This document shows, in pieces, positions 25,498 through 35,344 of a stretch of DNA of 62,896 nucleotides. The notes beneath the pieces were generated by a model, which was given only the letters and a program-made list of their open reading frames with translations, searched no databases and was not told the origin of the DNA. Position numbers and translations under genes: made by a program. Origin of the DNA: Caldimicrobium sp. (lineage in GTDB: Bacteria; Desulfobacterota; Thermodesulfobacteria; Thermodesulfobacteriales; Thermodesulfobacteriaceae); NCBI GenBank assembly GCA_025059715.1, contig JANXCE010000010.1:1-62896 (forward strand), given 5' to 3'. Position 1 is the stretch's first letter. Each line of letters opens with the position of its first letter.

Positions 25498-28260
25498 ATG
25501 ATTACACAACTAATAACTAAGATTGTGGGAACTAAAAATGAGCGGGAACTTCGAAAGTTGAGGCCCTTAGTGGAGAAGATTAATGCCTTAGAGGGCACCA
25601 TTAAAAAGCTTTCTGATTCGGAGCTTTCAGGAAAAACTGCGGAATTTAAAGAAAAACTTTCTCGTGGAATAACCTTAGAGGAACTTCTTCCTGAAGCCTT
25701 TGCGGTAGTTAGGGAGGCCTCTCGCAGGGTTCTGGGCTTACGGCACTTTGACGTTCAACTAATGGGCGGTATTGTGCTTCATCAGGGTAAGATTGCCGAG
25801 ATGAAAACTGGCGAAGGTAAAACCTTAGTAGCCACTTTACCCGCTTATCTCAATGCCCTAACTGGTAAGGGAGTCCACATTGTTACCGTGAATGACTATC
25901 TTGCTAAGAGAGATGCAGAATGGATGGGGCCAATTTATAGATTTCTGGGACTCAGTGTGGCTTATCTATTAAATGGAATGGATGATAGTGAGAGAAAAAA
26001 GGCTTATCAGGCGGATATCCTATATGGCACAAATTCCGAATTTGGCTTTGACTATCTAAGAGATAATATGAAATTCTCCTTGGATGACATGGTTCAAAGA
26101 GGACACTATTATGCCATAATTGATGAGGTAGACTCTATTCTCATAGATGAAGCAAGAACACCTCTAATTATCTCTGGTCCCTCGGAGGAATCTACCGACC
26201 TCTATTATTACATAGATGAGATTGTGAGAAAACTGAAAAGGGATAAACACTTTACTGTGGATGAAAAAACTAAAAATGCCCACCTTACTGAGGAGGGGAT
26301 CCAGGAGTGTGAGAGATTGCTTGACATTAAAAACCTTTATAATCCCAAATACGTAAGACTTGTTCACCATATTCATCAGGCATTAAGAGCTCACCACCTC
26401 TTTAAAAGAGATGTAGATTATGTGGTAAAGGATGGAAAAATTATCATTGTTGATGAATTTACTGGAAGACTTATGCCTGGAAGACGGTGGAGCGATGGAC
26501 TCCATCAAGCCATCGAAGCAAAAGAAAGGGTGAGAATTGAAGCGGAAAATCAAACCCTCGCTACTATCACTATCCAAAACTATTTCCGAATGTATGAAAA
26601 ATTAGCGGGAATGACCGGAACTGCGGAAACAGAGGCGGCAGAGTTTAAAGAAATCTACAACTTAGATGTAGTAGTAATTCCTACCCACAAACCCATGATT
26701 AGAATTGATTATCCAGACCTTGTCTTTCGCACCTTTAAAGAAAAACTTGAAAAGGTAGTTGAGGAAATTGAGGAGAATTATCGCAAAGGAAGACCTGTTC
26801 TTGTTGGCACTACTTCCATTGAAAAAAGTGAACTTCTCTCCAAGATGCTCAAGAAGAGAAGAATTCCCCATCAGGTTTTAAATGCTAAACATCACGAGAA
26901 GGAGGCTCAGATTATTGCTCAAGCGGGCAGGTCTCATGCAGTTACCATTGCTACAAATATGGCAGGAAGGGGAGTTGACATTCTCCTTGGAGGAAATCCC
27001 GAAGGTTTAGCTAAGGCACAACTTGAAGCAGAGGGCTATGATCTGTCCCAAATCCCTGAGAGGGCCTGGAACGATGTTCTGGCTATGGCAAGACAGGGAC
27101 TCAACCCCTTAGAAAAATACCAAGAATACTGGGCAAAGGTCCTCTACGAAAAATATTTAGAATGTATGAAAGATGCTGAAAAAGTAAGAGAACTCGGTGG
27201 TCTATACATTATTGGCACTGAAAGACACGAATCCAGAAGAGTGGATAACCAACTTCGAGGTAGAGCAGGCAGACAGGGAGATCCTGGCGCAAGTAGATTT
27301 TTCCTCTCCTTAGAGGACGATCTCTTGAGACTCTTTGGTTCGGAGAAGCTTAAAACCTTTATGGATAAACTGGGGCTCCCTGAGGGTGAACCCTTAGAAC
27401 ATCCTTGGTTAACTAAAGCTATTGAACAAGCTCAAAAGAAAGTAGAGGCTTATCATTTTGAAATAAGAAAGCACCTTCTTGAGTATGACGATGTAATGAA
27501 CAAACAGAGAGAAACCATCTATTCTCAGAGAAAGGAAATTTTAAAAAGTGCCTCCATTAGAGATTGGATTATCTCCATGATTGAGGAAGAAGTGGAGACC
27601 TTACTTAGAGAAAAACTACCTCCTGATAAGATAATACCCCCTGAAGTCCTTGAGGAGTTAAAATCCTCCTTTAGAGAAATTTTTGCCTTCATACCCAATA
27701 TAGAAGCCTCTTCATTAGATCATCACAGTCTTACTCAAGATCTTAAAAAACAAGTAATTGCCTACTATGAGCAAAAGGAAAAGAGCATCGGTCCAGATCT
27801 AATGAGAAATCTTGAAAAATATTTCCTTTTAACCACGATTGACACCCTCTGGAAGGAGCATCTGCTATTTCTTGATTATGTCAAGGAAAGTGTTGGATTA
27901 AGAGGTTATGGCCAGAAAAATCCTCTCCAGGAATACAAAAGAGAGGCCTTTCATCTTTTTGTAGATTTAATGCATAAAATAAGAGAAACAACTCTAAGCT
28001 ATCTCTTCAGAGTAGAGGTGCGAGAGGAAGCAGAGAAAGTTCAAGAGATGATTCTGGAAGAAGGAGAAATAGACGAGAGAAGATTACAATTTAAAAAAGA
28101 AGATCCCTTTCAAGAGAGGGAGACGAAACCTGAGCCCATAAGAAGTGTTAAAATTGGTAGAAACGATCCCTGTCCCTGTGGTAGTGGTAGAAAGTATAAA
28201 AAATGTTGCGGTAAAGATACTTTGGAGAGAAGTGAAGGCTATGAAGTGTCCCAAGTGTAG
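25498..28260 (+). CDS. secA: Preprotein translocase ATPase SecA
   Basis: A 920-aa motor that pushes unfolded preproteins through SecYEG. Walker A is MKTGEGKT (residues 102-109), and the DEAD-type Walker B sits in [18 protein letters not shown]. The second motor domain carries [17 protein letters not shown] and [23 protein letters not shown]-type text (RGRAGRQGD visible). The C-terminus ends in a SEC-C zinc motif, [13 protein letters not shown]. Length and domain order are normal. The 3' end overlaps the zinc-ribbon gene by 20 bases. Confidence 0.98.
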   Translation: MITQLITKIVGTKNERELRKLRPLVEKINALEGTIKKLSDSELSGKTAEFKEKLSRGITLEELLPEAFAVVREASRRVLGLRHFDVQLMGGIVLHQGKIAEMKTGEGKTLVATLPAYLNALTGKGVHIVTVNDYLAKRDAEWMGPIYRFLGLSVAYLLNGMDDSERKKAYQADILYGTNSEFGFDYLRDNMKFSLDDMVQRGHYYAIIDEVDSILIDEARTPLIISGPSEESTDLYYYIDEIVRKLKRDKHFTVDEKTKNAHLTEEGIQECERLLDIKNLYNPKYVRLVHHIHQALRAHHLFKRDVDYVVKDGKIIIVDEFTGRLMPGRRWSDGLHQAIEAKERVRIEAENQTLATITIQNYFRMYEKLAGMTGTAETEAAEFKEIYNLDVVVIPTHKPMIRIDYPDLVFRTFKEKLEKVVEEIEENYRKGRPVLVGTTSIEKSELLSKMLKKRRIPHQVLNAKHHEKEAQIIAQAGRSHAVTIATNMAGRGVDILLGGNPEGLAKAQLEAEGYDLSQIPERAWNDVLAMARQGLNPLEKYQEYWAKVLYEKYLECMKDAEKVRELGGLYIIGTERHESRRVDNQLRGRAGRQGDPGASRFFLSLEDDLLRLFGSEKLKTFMDKLGLPEGEPLEHPWLTKAIEQAQKKVEAYHFEIRKHLLEYDDVMNKQRETIYSQRKEILKSASIRDWIISMIEEEVETLLREKLPPDKIIPPEVLEELKSSFREIFAFIPNIEASSLDHHSLTQDLKKQVIAYYEQKEKSIGPDLMRNLEKYFLLTTIDTLWKEHLLFLDYVKESVGLRGYGQKNPLQEYKREAFHLFVDLMHKIRETTLSYLFRVEVREEAEKVQEMILEEGEIDERRLQFKKEDPFQERETKPEPIRSVKIGRNDPCPCGSGRKYKKCCGKDTLERSEGYEVSQV

Positions 28261-28453
28261 ATACTTCTTCTCGGAGGAACTTCGTAATTGTCCCAGATGT
28301 GGGCAAGACATGGGGGTGGAAATTGAGAAGCTTGGTCTCTTTCCAATATCTACTAATATGCCCTTCTTAGATATTGAAGATTTTGTTGAACAGGAAGAGA
28401 CCTTTGAAGCAAAGAGATCTCTTGAACTTTCAATATCTGACGAGTTAACTTAG
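28241..28453 (+). CDS. Small zinc-ribbon protein
   Basis: A 70-aa protein from the ATG at 28241 ([20 protein letters not shown]). Two CxxC pairs form a zinc ribbon at the N-terminus; the rest is acidic and without a known domain. The frame extends to 28145 inside secA, but that part is a secA shadow. It overlaps the secA end by 20 bases, so it is probably coupled to secA; function unknown. Confidence 0.65.
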   Translation: MKCPKCRYFFSEELRNCPRCGQDMGVEIEKLGLFPISTNMPFLDIEDFVEQEETFEAKRSLELSISDELT

Positions 28454-28460
28454 GGAACTT

Positions 28461-29213
28461 TTAAGGAACTTGGCCTCCAAAGAAATCCTTCTTTATACCT
28501 CTATTTATTTCCTCTGTCTCCTTTAGAGAATCTCGATAATATCTTTCTAAGAGATTCTTGGCATACTGAGCAGTTCCGGTTTCAGGATAGATCTCAATCA
28601 AACGCAAGAGGCGTTGATAGGCACCTCTATAATATCTTATTTTGTGATAGAAGGTTGCCACATAAAGTTCATGCTCTGCTAAAAGCTCTCTAAGTTCTCT
28701 TATACGTTTTTCAGCCTCTAAGCTATAGGGACTTTGGGGAAAATTTTGAAGAAGTCTTTGATAGTTTTCTATGGCCTTTTTAGTAAAAGATTGGTCTCGA
28801 TCTGGAGGCTGTCTTAGTTTATAGTAAGAGGTAGCAATTTGAAAGATAACATAGGGTATAGCTTCGTTATTGGGGTAAAATTTTTCAAACTCTTCATAAA
28901 GAGTAATTGCCTCCAAGTACTCTCCAGCCCAAAATTTAGTATCTCCAAGCTTAAGCTCCGCAAGAATTGCCTCCGGAGTTCCTGGATACTTATTTTTGAC
29001 CTCTTCATAGTATTGATAAGCCAAATCATATTGGCCCCTCTGAAAGTATCTTTCCGCTCTCTGCATCAATTCAAAAAGAGGAGCCTCTTCCTTAATTTTT
29101 ACCTCTCTTGCCTGCCAAACCTTTAGAGGTTGAGGAAGTTTAGCACATCCACTCAACAGAAAGAAAAGCAAAATAATCATTGAAATTAAAAAAACAAAAA
29201 GGGATCCCTTCAT
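28461..29213 (-). CDS. bamD: Outer membrane protein assembly lipoprotein BamD
   Basis: A 250-aa lipoprotein: signal peptide with lipobox LLSGC (Cys23), followed by TPR-like helices (FELMQRAERYFQRGQYDLAYQYYEE, split between residues 47 and 71; later units near YLEAITLYEEFEKFYP and AIENYQRLLQNFPQSPY). This is the YfiO/BamD layout. It works with BamA in folding outer-membrane proteins. The ATG overlaps the trxB stop by 4 bases. Confidence 0.9.
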   Translation of the reverse strand: MKGSLFVFLISMIILLFFLLSGCAKLPQPLKVWQAREVKIKEEAPLFELMQRAERYFQRGQYDLAYQYYEEVKNKYPGTPEAILAELKLGDTKFWAGEYLEAITLYEEFEKFYPNNEAIPYVIFQIATSYYKLRQPPDRDQSFTKKAIENYQRLLQNFPQSPYSLEAEKRIRELRELLAEHELYVATFYHKIRYYRGAYQRLLRLIEIYPETGTAQYAKNLLERYYRDSLKETEEINRGIKKDFFGGQVP

Positions 29214-30136
29214 AATTCCCTTATATATTCGTGGGCACTAAGGGCAGCTACCGCACCCTCTCCACAGGCATTAACTATTTGCCGAAATTTCTTACTAATA
29301 CAATCTCCACAGGCAAAAATCCCTGGAACAGAGGTTCTCATCTCTCTATCTGTTATTATAAAACCAAGAGCGTCAAGCTCAATAAGCCCTTTTAACCAGG
29401 AAGTCTCTGGCTCGAATCCTATAAACACAAAAATTCCTGATAGTGTTAACTCTTCCTCTTTACCCGTGTGAAGATTCTCTAGCGAAACTTTTTCTACTTT
29501 ATCTTGACCATAGATTGCCTTAACCACTCTGTTCAGCTTAAGCTCAATTTGAGGATGAGATTTAACCCTTTCCTGAAGTATAGGGGAGGCTCTGAAGGTC
29601 TCTCTTCTGTGAATCAGATAAATTTTCTTGGCAAACTTAGTTAAGTAAAGGGCTTCCTGCAGGGCTGTATCTCCTCCTCCTACAACTGCAATTTCCTCTC
29701 CCTTAAAGAAAGGCCCATCACAAATGGCACAATAGGAAACCCCCTTACCGGTGAGTTCTTTCTCACCCGGAACTCCGAGTTTGCGGGGTTTAGCTCCAAG
29801 AGCTAAAATAATAGCTTTAGTAATTATGCTTTCCCCAGTAGAGAGAGTAACAGTCTTAATTGGGCCTTGATCCTCTATACGAATAGCCTCCGCCTGCATT
29901 AAGTTTAAGCCCAACTTTTCTACTTGCCTCTTCATTAGATCAATAAGCTCGTAACCTGAGATACCCTCTGGAAACCCTGGATAATTCTCAATAAGATCAG
30001 TATAAAGAACTTGTCCACCCACAGGGCCTTTTTCTATTAATAGGGTTTTAAGAAGTGCCCTGCGGGCATAAAGATAAGCGGTAAGCCCTGCAGGACCTGC
30101 TCCTACAATAACCAGATCAAATTGGGGCTCTCTCAC
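29210..30136 (-). CDS. trxB: Thioredoxin reductase
   Basis: A 308-aa FAD/NADPH flavoenzyme. FAD site GAGPAGLTAYLYARRA at the N-terminus, redox-active CAICDG in the middle with VVGGGDTALQEALYL for NADPH binding, and the C-terminal GIFACGDC motif. It reduces TrxA, whose gene is 23 bases upstream, and through it the Tpx peroxidase. Full length for the low-molecular-weight type. Confidence 0.96.
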   Translation of the reverse strand: MREPQFDLVIVGAGPAGLTAYLYARRALLKTLLIEKGPVGGQVLYTDLIENYPGFPEGISGYELIDLMKRQVEKLGLNLMQAEAIRIEDQGPIKTVTLSTGESIITKAIILALGAKPRKLGVPGEKELTGKGVSYCAICDGPFFKGEEIAVVGGGDTALQEALYLTKFAKKIYLIHRRETFRASPILQERVKSHPQIELKLNRVVKAIYGQDKVEKVSLENLHTGKEEELTLSGIFVFIGFEPETSWLKGLIELDALGFIITDREMRTSVPGIFACGDCISKKFRQIVNACGEGAVAALSAHEYIREL

Positions 30137-30159
30137 GAAATTTACTTAGCCTAAGTTAA

Positions 30160-30483
30160 TTAGCCTAAGATTTTGTTTAAAGCATTAACAATAGTAGCTT
30201 TGGAAACTGCCCCAACAATGGTCTCTACAGCCTGTCCATCCTTAAAGATTATCAAAGTGGGTATGGCACGAATGCCATACTTATTGGGAGTCACAGGATT
30301 TTCGTCTACATTTAATTTGCAAATCTTTACTTTTCCTTCATATTCCTCCGCAAGCTCATCAATTACCGGAGCAATTGCTCTACAGGGACCACACCATGAG
30401 GCCCAAAAATCTACCAAAACCGGTATAGTTGAATGCAAAACCTCCCTTTCAAAATCCTGATCAGTCACTTTACAAGCACCCAT
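30160..30483 (-). CDS. trxA: Thioredoxin
   Basis: A 107-aa thioredoxin with the active site [13 protein letters not shown] (Cys31, Cys34), the cis-Pro segment [11 protein letters not shown] and no signal peptide, so cytoplasmic. AGGAGGGAAGG precedes the ATG. It begins the trxA-trxB-bamD series. Confidence 0.97.
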   Translation of the reverse strand: MGACKVTDQDFEREVLHSTIPVLVDFWASWCGPCRAIAPVIDELAEEYEGKVKICKLNVDENPVTPNKYGIRAIPTLIIFKDGQAVETIVGAVSKATIVNALNKILG

Positions 30484-30550
30484 CCTTCCCTCCTACAGTT
30501 TAAAAATTTTCTATAAGTTAGCACAACTGAGAATATTTACAAGGTTATGT

Positions 30551-30850
30551 ATGGATCGCTTCCTTTTTTGGACAAATTAAATGTTAAGGTCAAAGCAAAT
30601 AAAAGGTAAGTTCGTGGCTCTTTGGATGCCCCCAAATTTTGGACAACTAAAATATTTAAGGTTGGTTTTTTTGCCCTATTTCTCGGACACCAATTGTGTT
30701 AACCTCATCCCTGTCGTTATTTCTTTAACCTCCAAATATCTTTAGGCAAAACATATCCCAATAAACAGTGAATCCTTTCCCTACTATGCCTCCCCATCCA
30801 TTTATACTCATCCTTACAGATATTATATCCCCGGTAGCAGCAGGGGATAA
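30551..30850 (-). mobile_element. Remnants of two insertion sequences
   Basis: Minus strand 30830-30725 encodes the end of an integrase-type transposase: YKWMGRHSRERIHCLLGYV then LPKDIWRLKK and a stop, like the H(S/A)LGY..P.E ending of IS3/IS481-type enzymes. Its outer end (CCAAAATTTGGGGGCATCC on the minus strand) lies at 30621-30640. A second, oppositely oriented IS end at 30565-30590 repeats the sequence at 20039-20063. The region up to 30975 holds no gene. Confidence 0.6.
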
Positions 30851-30975
30851 ATGCAGATACACCCTGACCTTAGGCTTTTTTTATTTGGAGATCCTTCTAA
30901 ATTTGATTTTTTGAGCTATAACTTTACCCTTTTTTCTTGTGCCTCTAATAGAAAGTAAAGCTTATGCAAGGTTAG

Positions 30976-31656
30976 TTAATCTTTTAAAAGCTCTCTCTTT
31001 GTTAAGATAGTAATTTTTCTGAATAAAAGTTCCACTTCCTTAATAATTCTATCCCTCTTTAAGATAAAGTAATTGTAGGCTAGTGCAGAGGGTATGGCCA
31101 CTAAGAGGCCCATAGCGGTATTCACGAGAGCCTCTGCGATCCCAGGGGCAACTATTGCTAAGGAGGCACTACCCTTTTGACCTATATCATGAAAGGCCTT
31201 CATTATACCCCAAACCGTCCCAAAAAGGCCAATAAAAGGTGCAACACTGGCGGTAGTTGCTAAGAATCCCAGGCCCCTTCCTAATTGGATCAGCATCCTC
31301 TCCTGCTCTAAAAGGGCTATTTCCTCTATCTCTCTTTCCGCCTCTGACCTCAAAGACTCTTCCCCTGTTTTCCCTCCCTTGTAAAAATCGTATATCTCTC
31401 CAAATTTCGCCAAAAATCTTTTAAAACTGGGGGCAAGGTAATCCTCTGAACTTGTTTTGACCTCCCTAATGAAAGGTGCTAACTCCTTTAAAAGTTCGAG
31501 TTTAGATGTCCAAAGTGAGAGATCTCCTCGAAACTTATAAAAAATAAAATAATTGTAAAAGATATAATACCAAGAGAGGATGCTCATAAGAATTAGCACA
31601 AAAAGAACAATCTTTCCCATTAATCCTATTTGCCAGAAAAATTTAATAAATTCCAT
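30976..31656 (-). CDS. tolQ: TolQ/ExbB/MotA-family proton channel protein
   Basis: About 226 aa, inner-membrane protein using proton flow to energise outer-membrane processes. Three membrane segments are visible (near 10-30, 115-140, 155-180 from the ATG at 31656), with the family text GLGFLATTASVAPFIGLFGTVWGIM and AIVAPGIAEALVNTAMGLLVAIPS. The longest frame starts at 31695, but ATG 31656 has GGGAG 7 bases upstream and overlaps the end of mqnD by 14 bases, as expected for a coupled operon. No tolR/exbD follows: the downstream region is IS debris. ExbB cannot be excluded. Confidence 0.87.
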   Translation of the reverse strand: MEFIKFFWQIGLMGKIVLFVLILMSILSWYYIFYNYFIFYKFRGDLSLWTSKLELLKELAPFIREVKTSSEDYLAPSFKRFLAKFGEIYDFYKGGKTGEESLRSEAEREIEEIALLEQERMLIQLGRGLGFLATTASVAPFIGLFGTVWGIMKAFHDIGQKGSASLAIVAPGIAEALVNTAMGLLVAIPSALAYNYFILKRDRIIKEVELLFRKITILTKRELLKD

Positions 31657-32482
31657 CTTCATACTCCCAGATATCTCTCTTGGGATTAAAAACAAACCTT
31701 AGATATTTAAAAAAGACCCTCAAACTCTCCACTGCCTCTTCACTTAATTTATATGTAAATCTATTAACATAGGTATCTACATGTTTAAAAATAACTTCAG
31801 GCTCAAGTTCTTGAGCGTGTTGTTTTAACAGGAAATATACCTCTTTACGATTTTTCTGAGCAAATTCCAGGCTTTTTCGAAAACTCCTTAATAGAGTCCT
31901 TTTAAGTTCCTCAGGTAATAATCTTTTGATAAAAAAACCACCCAAGGGAAGGGGAAGCTTAGTTGCTTCTTCCCAAAGTTTTCCAAGATCAGCTACAAGT
32001 TTCAGACCATATTTTTCAAAAACAAATCTACCTTCGTGAATTAAAACTCCATAGTCCACCTTTCGTGCCAGTAATGCAGGAATGATCTCATGATAGGGAA
32101 GATAGATTTTCTCGTAAACCTGAGGAAACAGAAAATCCATTAGAAAATTAGCAGTGGTAAATCTTCCTGGTAGAGCAACCCTTTTATTAGTAGAATTTTC
32201 ATTAGTAGGATTGAGGGATACTTCCCTTAGGGAAACAAGCAGAGGTCCTAACCCAAAGCCCATAGCGGAGCCACACCCCATTATTTCATAATCAGAGGCT
32301 ATTTGGGGATAAAGGGCAAAGGAGGCCTTGATTACGGAAAACCGCCCTTCTAAGGCCCAAGTATTTAACTCTTCAATATCCGCAAAAATAAACCCTACTT
32401 CTAAGGTTGTTTCTATGGACCCTAAGATTAGTCCCGAAAGTATGAAGACATCGTTGGGGCAGGGAGAAAGAGCTATTTCCAC
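31643..32482 (-). CDS. mqnD: 1,4-dihydroxy-6-naphthoate synthase MqnD
   Basis: A 279-aa enzyme of the futalosine menaquinone pathway, converting cyclic dehypoxanthine futalosine to 1,4-dihydroxy-6-naphthoate. Typical text: IALSPCPNDVFIL at the N-terminus, ADIEELNTWALEG, KASFALYPQI, and GCGSAMGFGLGPLLV. A GTG start at 32482, overlapping the mqnB stop, puts the SPCPND motif at the usual position; the frame runs open to 32542 but those extra residues lie in mqnB. mqnB and mqnD adjoin; mqnA and mqnC must be elsewhere. Confidence 0.93.
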   Translation of the reverse strand: MEIALSPCPNDVFILSGLILGSIETTLEVGFIFADIEELNTWALEGRFSVIKASFALYPQIASDYEIMGCGSAMGFGLGPLLVSLREVSLNPTNENSTNKRVALPGRFTTANFLMDFLFPQVYEKIYLPYHEIIPALLARKVDYGVLIHEGRFVFEKYGLKLVADLGKLWEEATKLPLPLGGFFIKRLLPEELKRTLLRSFRKSLEFAQKNRKEVYFLLKQHAQELEPEVIFKHVDTYVNRFTYKLSEEAVESLRVFFKYLRFVFNPKRDIWEYEDGIY

Positions 32483-33096
32483 TCTTTGGCTAAACACTCC
32501 CAGACCTCTCTTAATCGCTGTCCCGCCTTTTGGAGATCCCAATCTTTTTCTGGTTCACTTAATAAATTACTTACTATTCTTACCTCTAATAAAAAAACTT
32601 TAGCTCTTTTTGCCGCTCGCCCAACCGCAAAACCTTCCATGTTTTCTCCTAAGACCTGAAACTTTTCCGCGATAAAATGAGCTCTCTTTCGGTCATAAGT
32701 TGCAGCACAAACTGTAGCCAAGGGACCTCCCTGAGGATTAAAGCCCTTAACCTCTAAAAGATAAATTAATTTCTCAGTAAAAACATGGGTAAGGGGGCAA
32801 TAATCTGTGGAAGGAAGATGCTCTGGAAAGGAGACAAGATGAGTTTCATATTTTCGACCAAAATCCACAAATTTTTCACAGGTTGCTACAATTACATCAC
32901 CAATTTCCAAATCTGTTTGGGGATATGCACCTGCAAAACCCGTTAAAAAAACAAGAGATGGCCTCTTCTGTAAAAAGATTTCATAGGCTGACAGAGCGGC
33001 CTCTACTGGTCCAATGCCAATAACATACAATTCCAAAGGAAGCCCCTGCAAAAACTGGGCTTCTATCTCTGTGGGAACAAGAACTATTAGTCCCAT
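32473..33096 (-). CDS. mqnB: Futalosine hydrolase MqnB
   Basis: A 207-aa nucleoside-phosphorylase-fold enzyme releasing hypoxanthine from futalosine. Markers: VIGIGPVEAALSAYE near the N-terminus, LTGFAGAYPQTDLEIGDV, and the substrate loop ENMEGFAVGRAA followed by VRIVSN. It overlaps both the small ORF upstream (10 bases) and mqnD downstream (10 bases), so the menaquinone genes are tightly coupled. Confidence 0.93.
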   Translation of the reverse strand: MGLIVLVPTEIEAQFLQGLPLELYVIGIGPVEAALSAYEIFLQKRPSLVFLTGFAGAYPQTDLEIGDVIVATCEKFVDFGRKYETHLVSFPEHLPSTDYCPLTHVFTEKLIYLLEVKGFNPQGGPLATVCAATYDRKRAHFIAEKFQVLGENMEGFAVGRAAKRAKVFLLEVRIVSNLLSEPEKDWDLQKAGQRLREVWECLAKEWK

Positions 33097-33371
33097 AAGC
33101 CTTCCCTTTCCCCAAGATCATCCAAGTAGAGAACTTCCCCTTCAATTCCCCAATTATAAAGCCCAGCCAAAAAAAAATCAACTTCGTTATTTCTCATTAG
33201 ATTACCCTCAGAATGGAAGGGAAGTAATATTAAAACCTTAGGTGGAGCCACACTTAAAACCTTGATCTCAGGCTTAACTTCTTCTGGTAAACCCTTAAAA
33301 CTTCTCATAAATAGTCTTTTAACAAAGAGCCTAATATCCTTTTCTGAAGAAAACCCCTTTGGATTCATCAA
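33087..33371 (-). CDS. Small hypothetical protein upstream of mqnB
   Basis: A 94-aa ORF overlapping the MurU-AmgK gene by 4 bases (ATGA) and mqnB by 10 bases; this packing supports it as real. I recognise no family. It has a basic N-terminus (VKRLFMRSFKGLPEEVKPEI) and a hydrophobic strand PPKVLILLPFHSEG followed by an acidic end. No signal peptide. Confidence 0.6.
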   Translation of the reverse strand: MMNPKGFSSEKDIRLFVKRLFMRSFKGLPEEVKPEIKVLSVAPPKVLILLPFHSEGNLMRNNEVDFFLAGLYNWGIEGEVLYLDDLGEREGLWD

Positions 33372-35236
33372 AAAAAGCCTCTTCTCCTAAGAATGCCCTC
33401 AACTCTTTCTAAGTAGGCTTTCAAAGTAGGAAGCGATATGGAGTTAACCTCTTCCTTGAGATATCTGAAAGCGCAAGGAATATATTTGAGAAAATGGGCC
33501 TTACCTCTGACCAGGGCTAAATTTGCATAGGCCCCTAAGGCCTGAAGATGCCTTTGGATTCTTAATACCGGTAAACTTCTTAAAAAAAGCTCTTCTTCAA
33601 AATCAGGATCTATTTCTTTTCTTTTATAGATATAATACCTAAGGAGAGCTTCTCTTAAGGGAGGGGAGATTTCCACATAGGGATCAAAAACAAGGGCTAC
33701 AAAATCGTAGCCAGGAGGACCAAGTCTTGCGCCTTGATAATCTATCAGATATACCTTGTTTCTAAAAAGGATAACATTTTGGGATTGAAAATCACGATGA
33801 ATTAGATTTTTAGGAAAAAGGGCTGCCTCCCTGGCTAAAGCCTCAAGTTCACTGTCTAAAGCGGATTCTCCCTTTAAGGAACAAAAAAGGTCAAGAAATT
33901 TTTCCTGAAAGTATTTTGACTCCCAGCGAAAGTGCTCGTAATCAAAAAGTGGAAAGGTAGGAGCTTTTCCGTCAAGTCTTATGGTGTGGAGCTTAACCAT
34001 CACATCAATTACTCTTCGGTATATTCTTTCTCGTGCCTCCTTATCTCTTATTATTTTCAGATAATTATATAGGGAAAGATCTCCTAAATCTCTAAAAAAC
34101 ACTTCTCCTTTTTCGAGCTCTACCCTAAGAATTTTGGGCACAGGAATACCGCTTTTTGCCAAAAATAGGTTATATTCAACAGTTCTCTTTAACTCCTCAC
34201 TTTCCCTTAAGGCCTTCATTTTCACCATATTTGAGGCTAAACGATAGAACTTTCTTTCAGAGCCCCCATAGCCAATGGCATAACTTTGAGAGCTATCTGA
34301 AAAGAGTTCCTCTCTGCTAAATGAGAAAACCTTTTCTCCTAAGATCAAGGCATTTTCAAATCTGCCTCTTACTTCTCTCTCCTCTGCTAAAAGAACTACA
34401 TTTTTTAAAAAACTCTCTCTCTTAACATAAGTTTTACTTTCAATGGAGACAAATTCGTGAAGATTAAGGGTGCTAATCGTTGCCTCAGGATGAATGTAAA
34501 AATTCTCTCCCTCTTTTCGCAAGAGATGTATAACAGCCTTAAGATAATTAAGAGGTGTTCCAAGGTCAAACCAGGTTCCTTCAAGGGGATAAGTTAGAAT
34601 AGTTTCACCTGAATATAGGGCGGAAAGCCAAGCTTCAATAACCGAAAAGTTACCCTCTTTGAGATATCTTAAAAATCTCCTGTCATAAAAGGCAATACCT
34701 GTAAAAGCCACTTTCCTTTGAGGGGACACTCTATGGGGAGATTTTTCAATATTTAAAAGTCTTCCTTCCTCATCTATGATAAGCTTATTTTCAATAGGAT
34801 AATCAATTACCAAGAGAGTAGCAATTGGCTTGTGTTTTAAATGAAACTTGAGAGCAGGAAAAAGATTAGCTTCTGTAAAGATATCTCCATTATGCACTAA
34901 AAAGGTTGAATCCTCAAGAAAGGCATATGCATTTTTTAGAGCTCCACCCGTGCCTAAAATCTCCTTTTCCCAAAAAATTTTAAACCTTGGGAAGTCAGGA
35001 TGTTCCCTAAGAAATCTTTCAATTTTATGCGGAAGATGATGCAAGTTAAAACCAAATTCTGTTATAGGAAGAAAAGACAAGTTTTGAAGGATATAGCTAA
35101 GTAATGGTTTCCCTAAGAGAGGAATAAGGGGCTTGGGTAATACCTGAGTGATAGGTCTTAATCTTGTTCCCAAGCCTGCACATAGAATGAAGGCCTTGAT
35201 TTTCACTGAGGTTCCCACCGAATTTAAAGATACCAT
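33368..35236 (-). CDS. Nucleotidyltransferase-sugar kinase fusion (MurU-AmgK type)
   Basis: About 622 aa. Residues 12-235 form a sugar-1-phosphate nucleotidyltransferase (FILCAGLGTRLRPITQVLPK, LVHNGDI, then GTWFDLGTPLNYL), like MurU. A short segment resembling a left-handed helix follows, then an aminoglycoside-phosphotransferase-like kinase with LIHRDFQSQNVILF and YLIDYQGARLGPPGYDFVAL, the AmgK pattern. In Pseudomonas the separate AmgK and MurU make UDP-MurNAc from recycled MurNAc; here both would sit in one chain, so the same cell-wall salvage role is inferred. Start ATG 35236 has AGGAGA 6 bases upstream; the frame is open to 35281. It is the first gene of a run leading into mqnB-mqnD-tolQ. 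Confidence 0.85.
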   Translation of the reverse strand: MVSLNSVGTSVKIKAFILCAGLGTRLRPITQVLPKPLIPLLGKPLLSYILQNLSFLPITEFGFNLHHLPHKIERFLREHPDFPRFKIFWEKEILGTGGALKNAYAFLEDSTFLVHNGDIFTEANLFPALKFHLKHKPIATLLVIDYPIENKLIIDEEGRLLNIEKSPHRVSPQRKVAFTGIAFYDRRFLRYLKEGNFSVIEAWLSALYSGETILTYPLEGTWFDLGTPLNYLKAVIHLLRKEGENFYIHPEATISTLNLHEFVSIESKTYVKRESFLKNVVLLAEEREVRGRFENALILGEKVFSFSREELFSDSSQSYAIGYGGSERKFYRLASNMVKMKALRESEELKRTVEYNLFLAKSGIPVPKILRVELEKGEVFFRDLGDLSLYNYLKIIRDKEARERIYRRVIDVMVKLHTIRLDGKAPTFPLFDYEHFRWESKYFQEKFLDLFCSLKGESALDSELEALAREAALFPKNLIHRDFQSQNVILFRNKVYLIDYQGARLGPPGYDFVALVFDPYVEISPPLREALLRYYIYKRKEIDPDFEEELFLRSLPVLRIQRHLQALGAYANLALVRGKAHFLKYIPCAFRYLKEEVNSISLPTLKAYLERVEGILRRRGFF

Positions 35237-35344
35237 AGTAGCTCTCCTTGGCAACTGAGAAAAATACAAGAGAATTTGCAAATTTACAAAATTGAGCTAA
35301 TCTTTATCTAAATAATAAAATAATAATAGCTTGAGGTTTCAACA

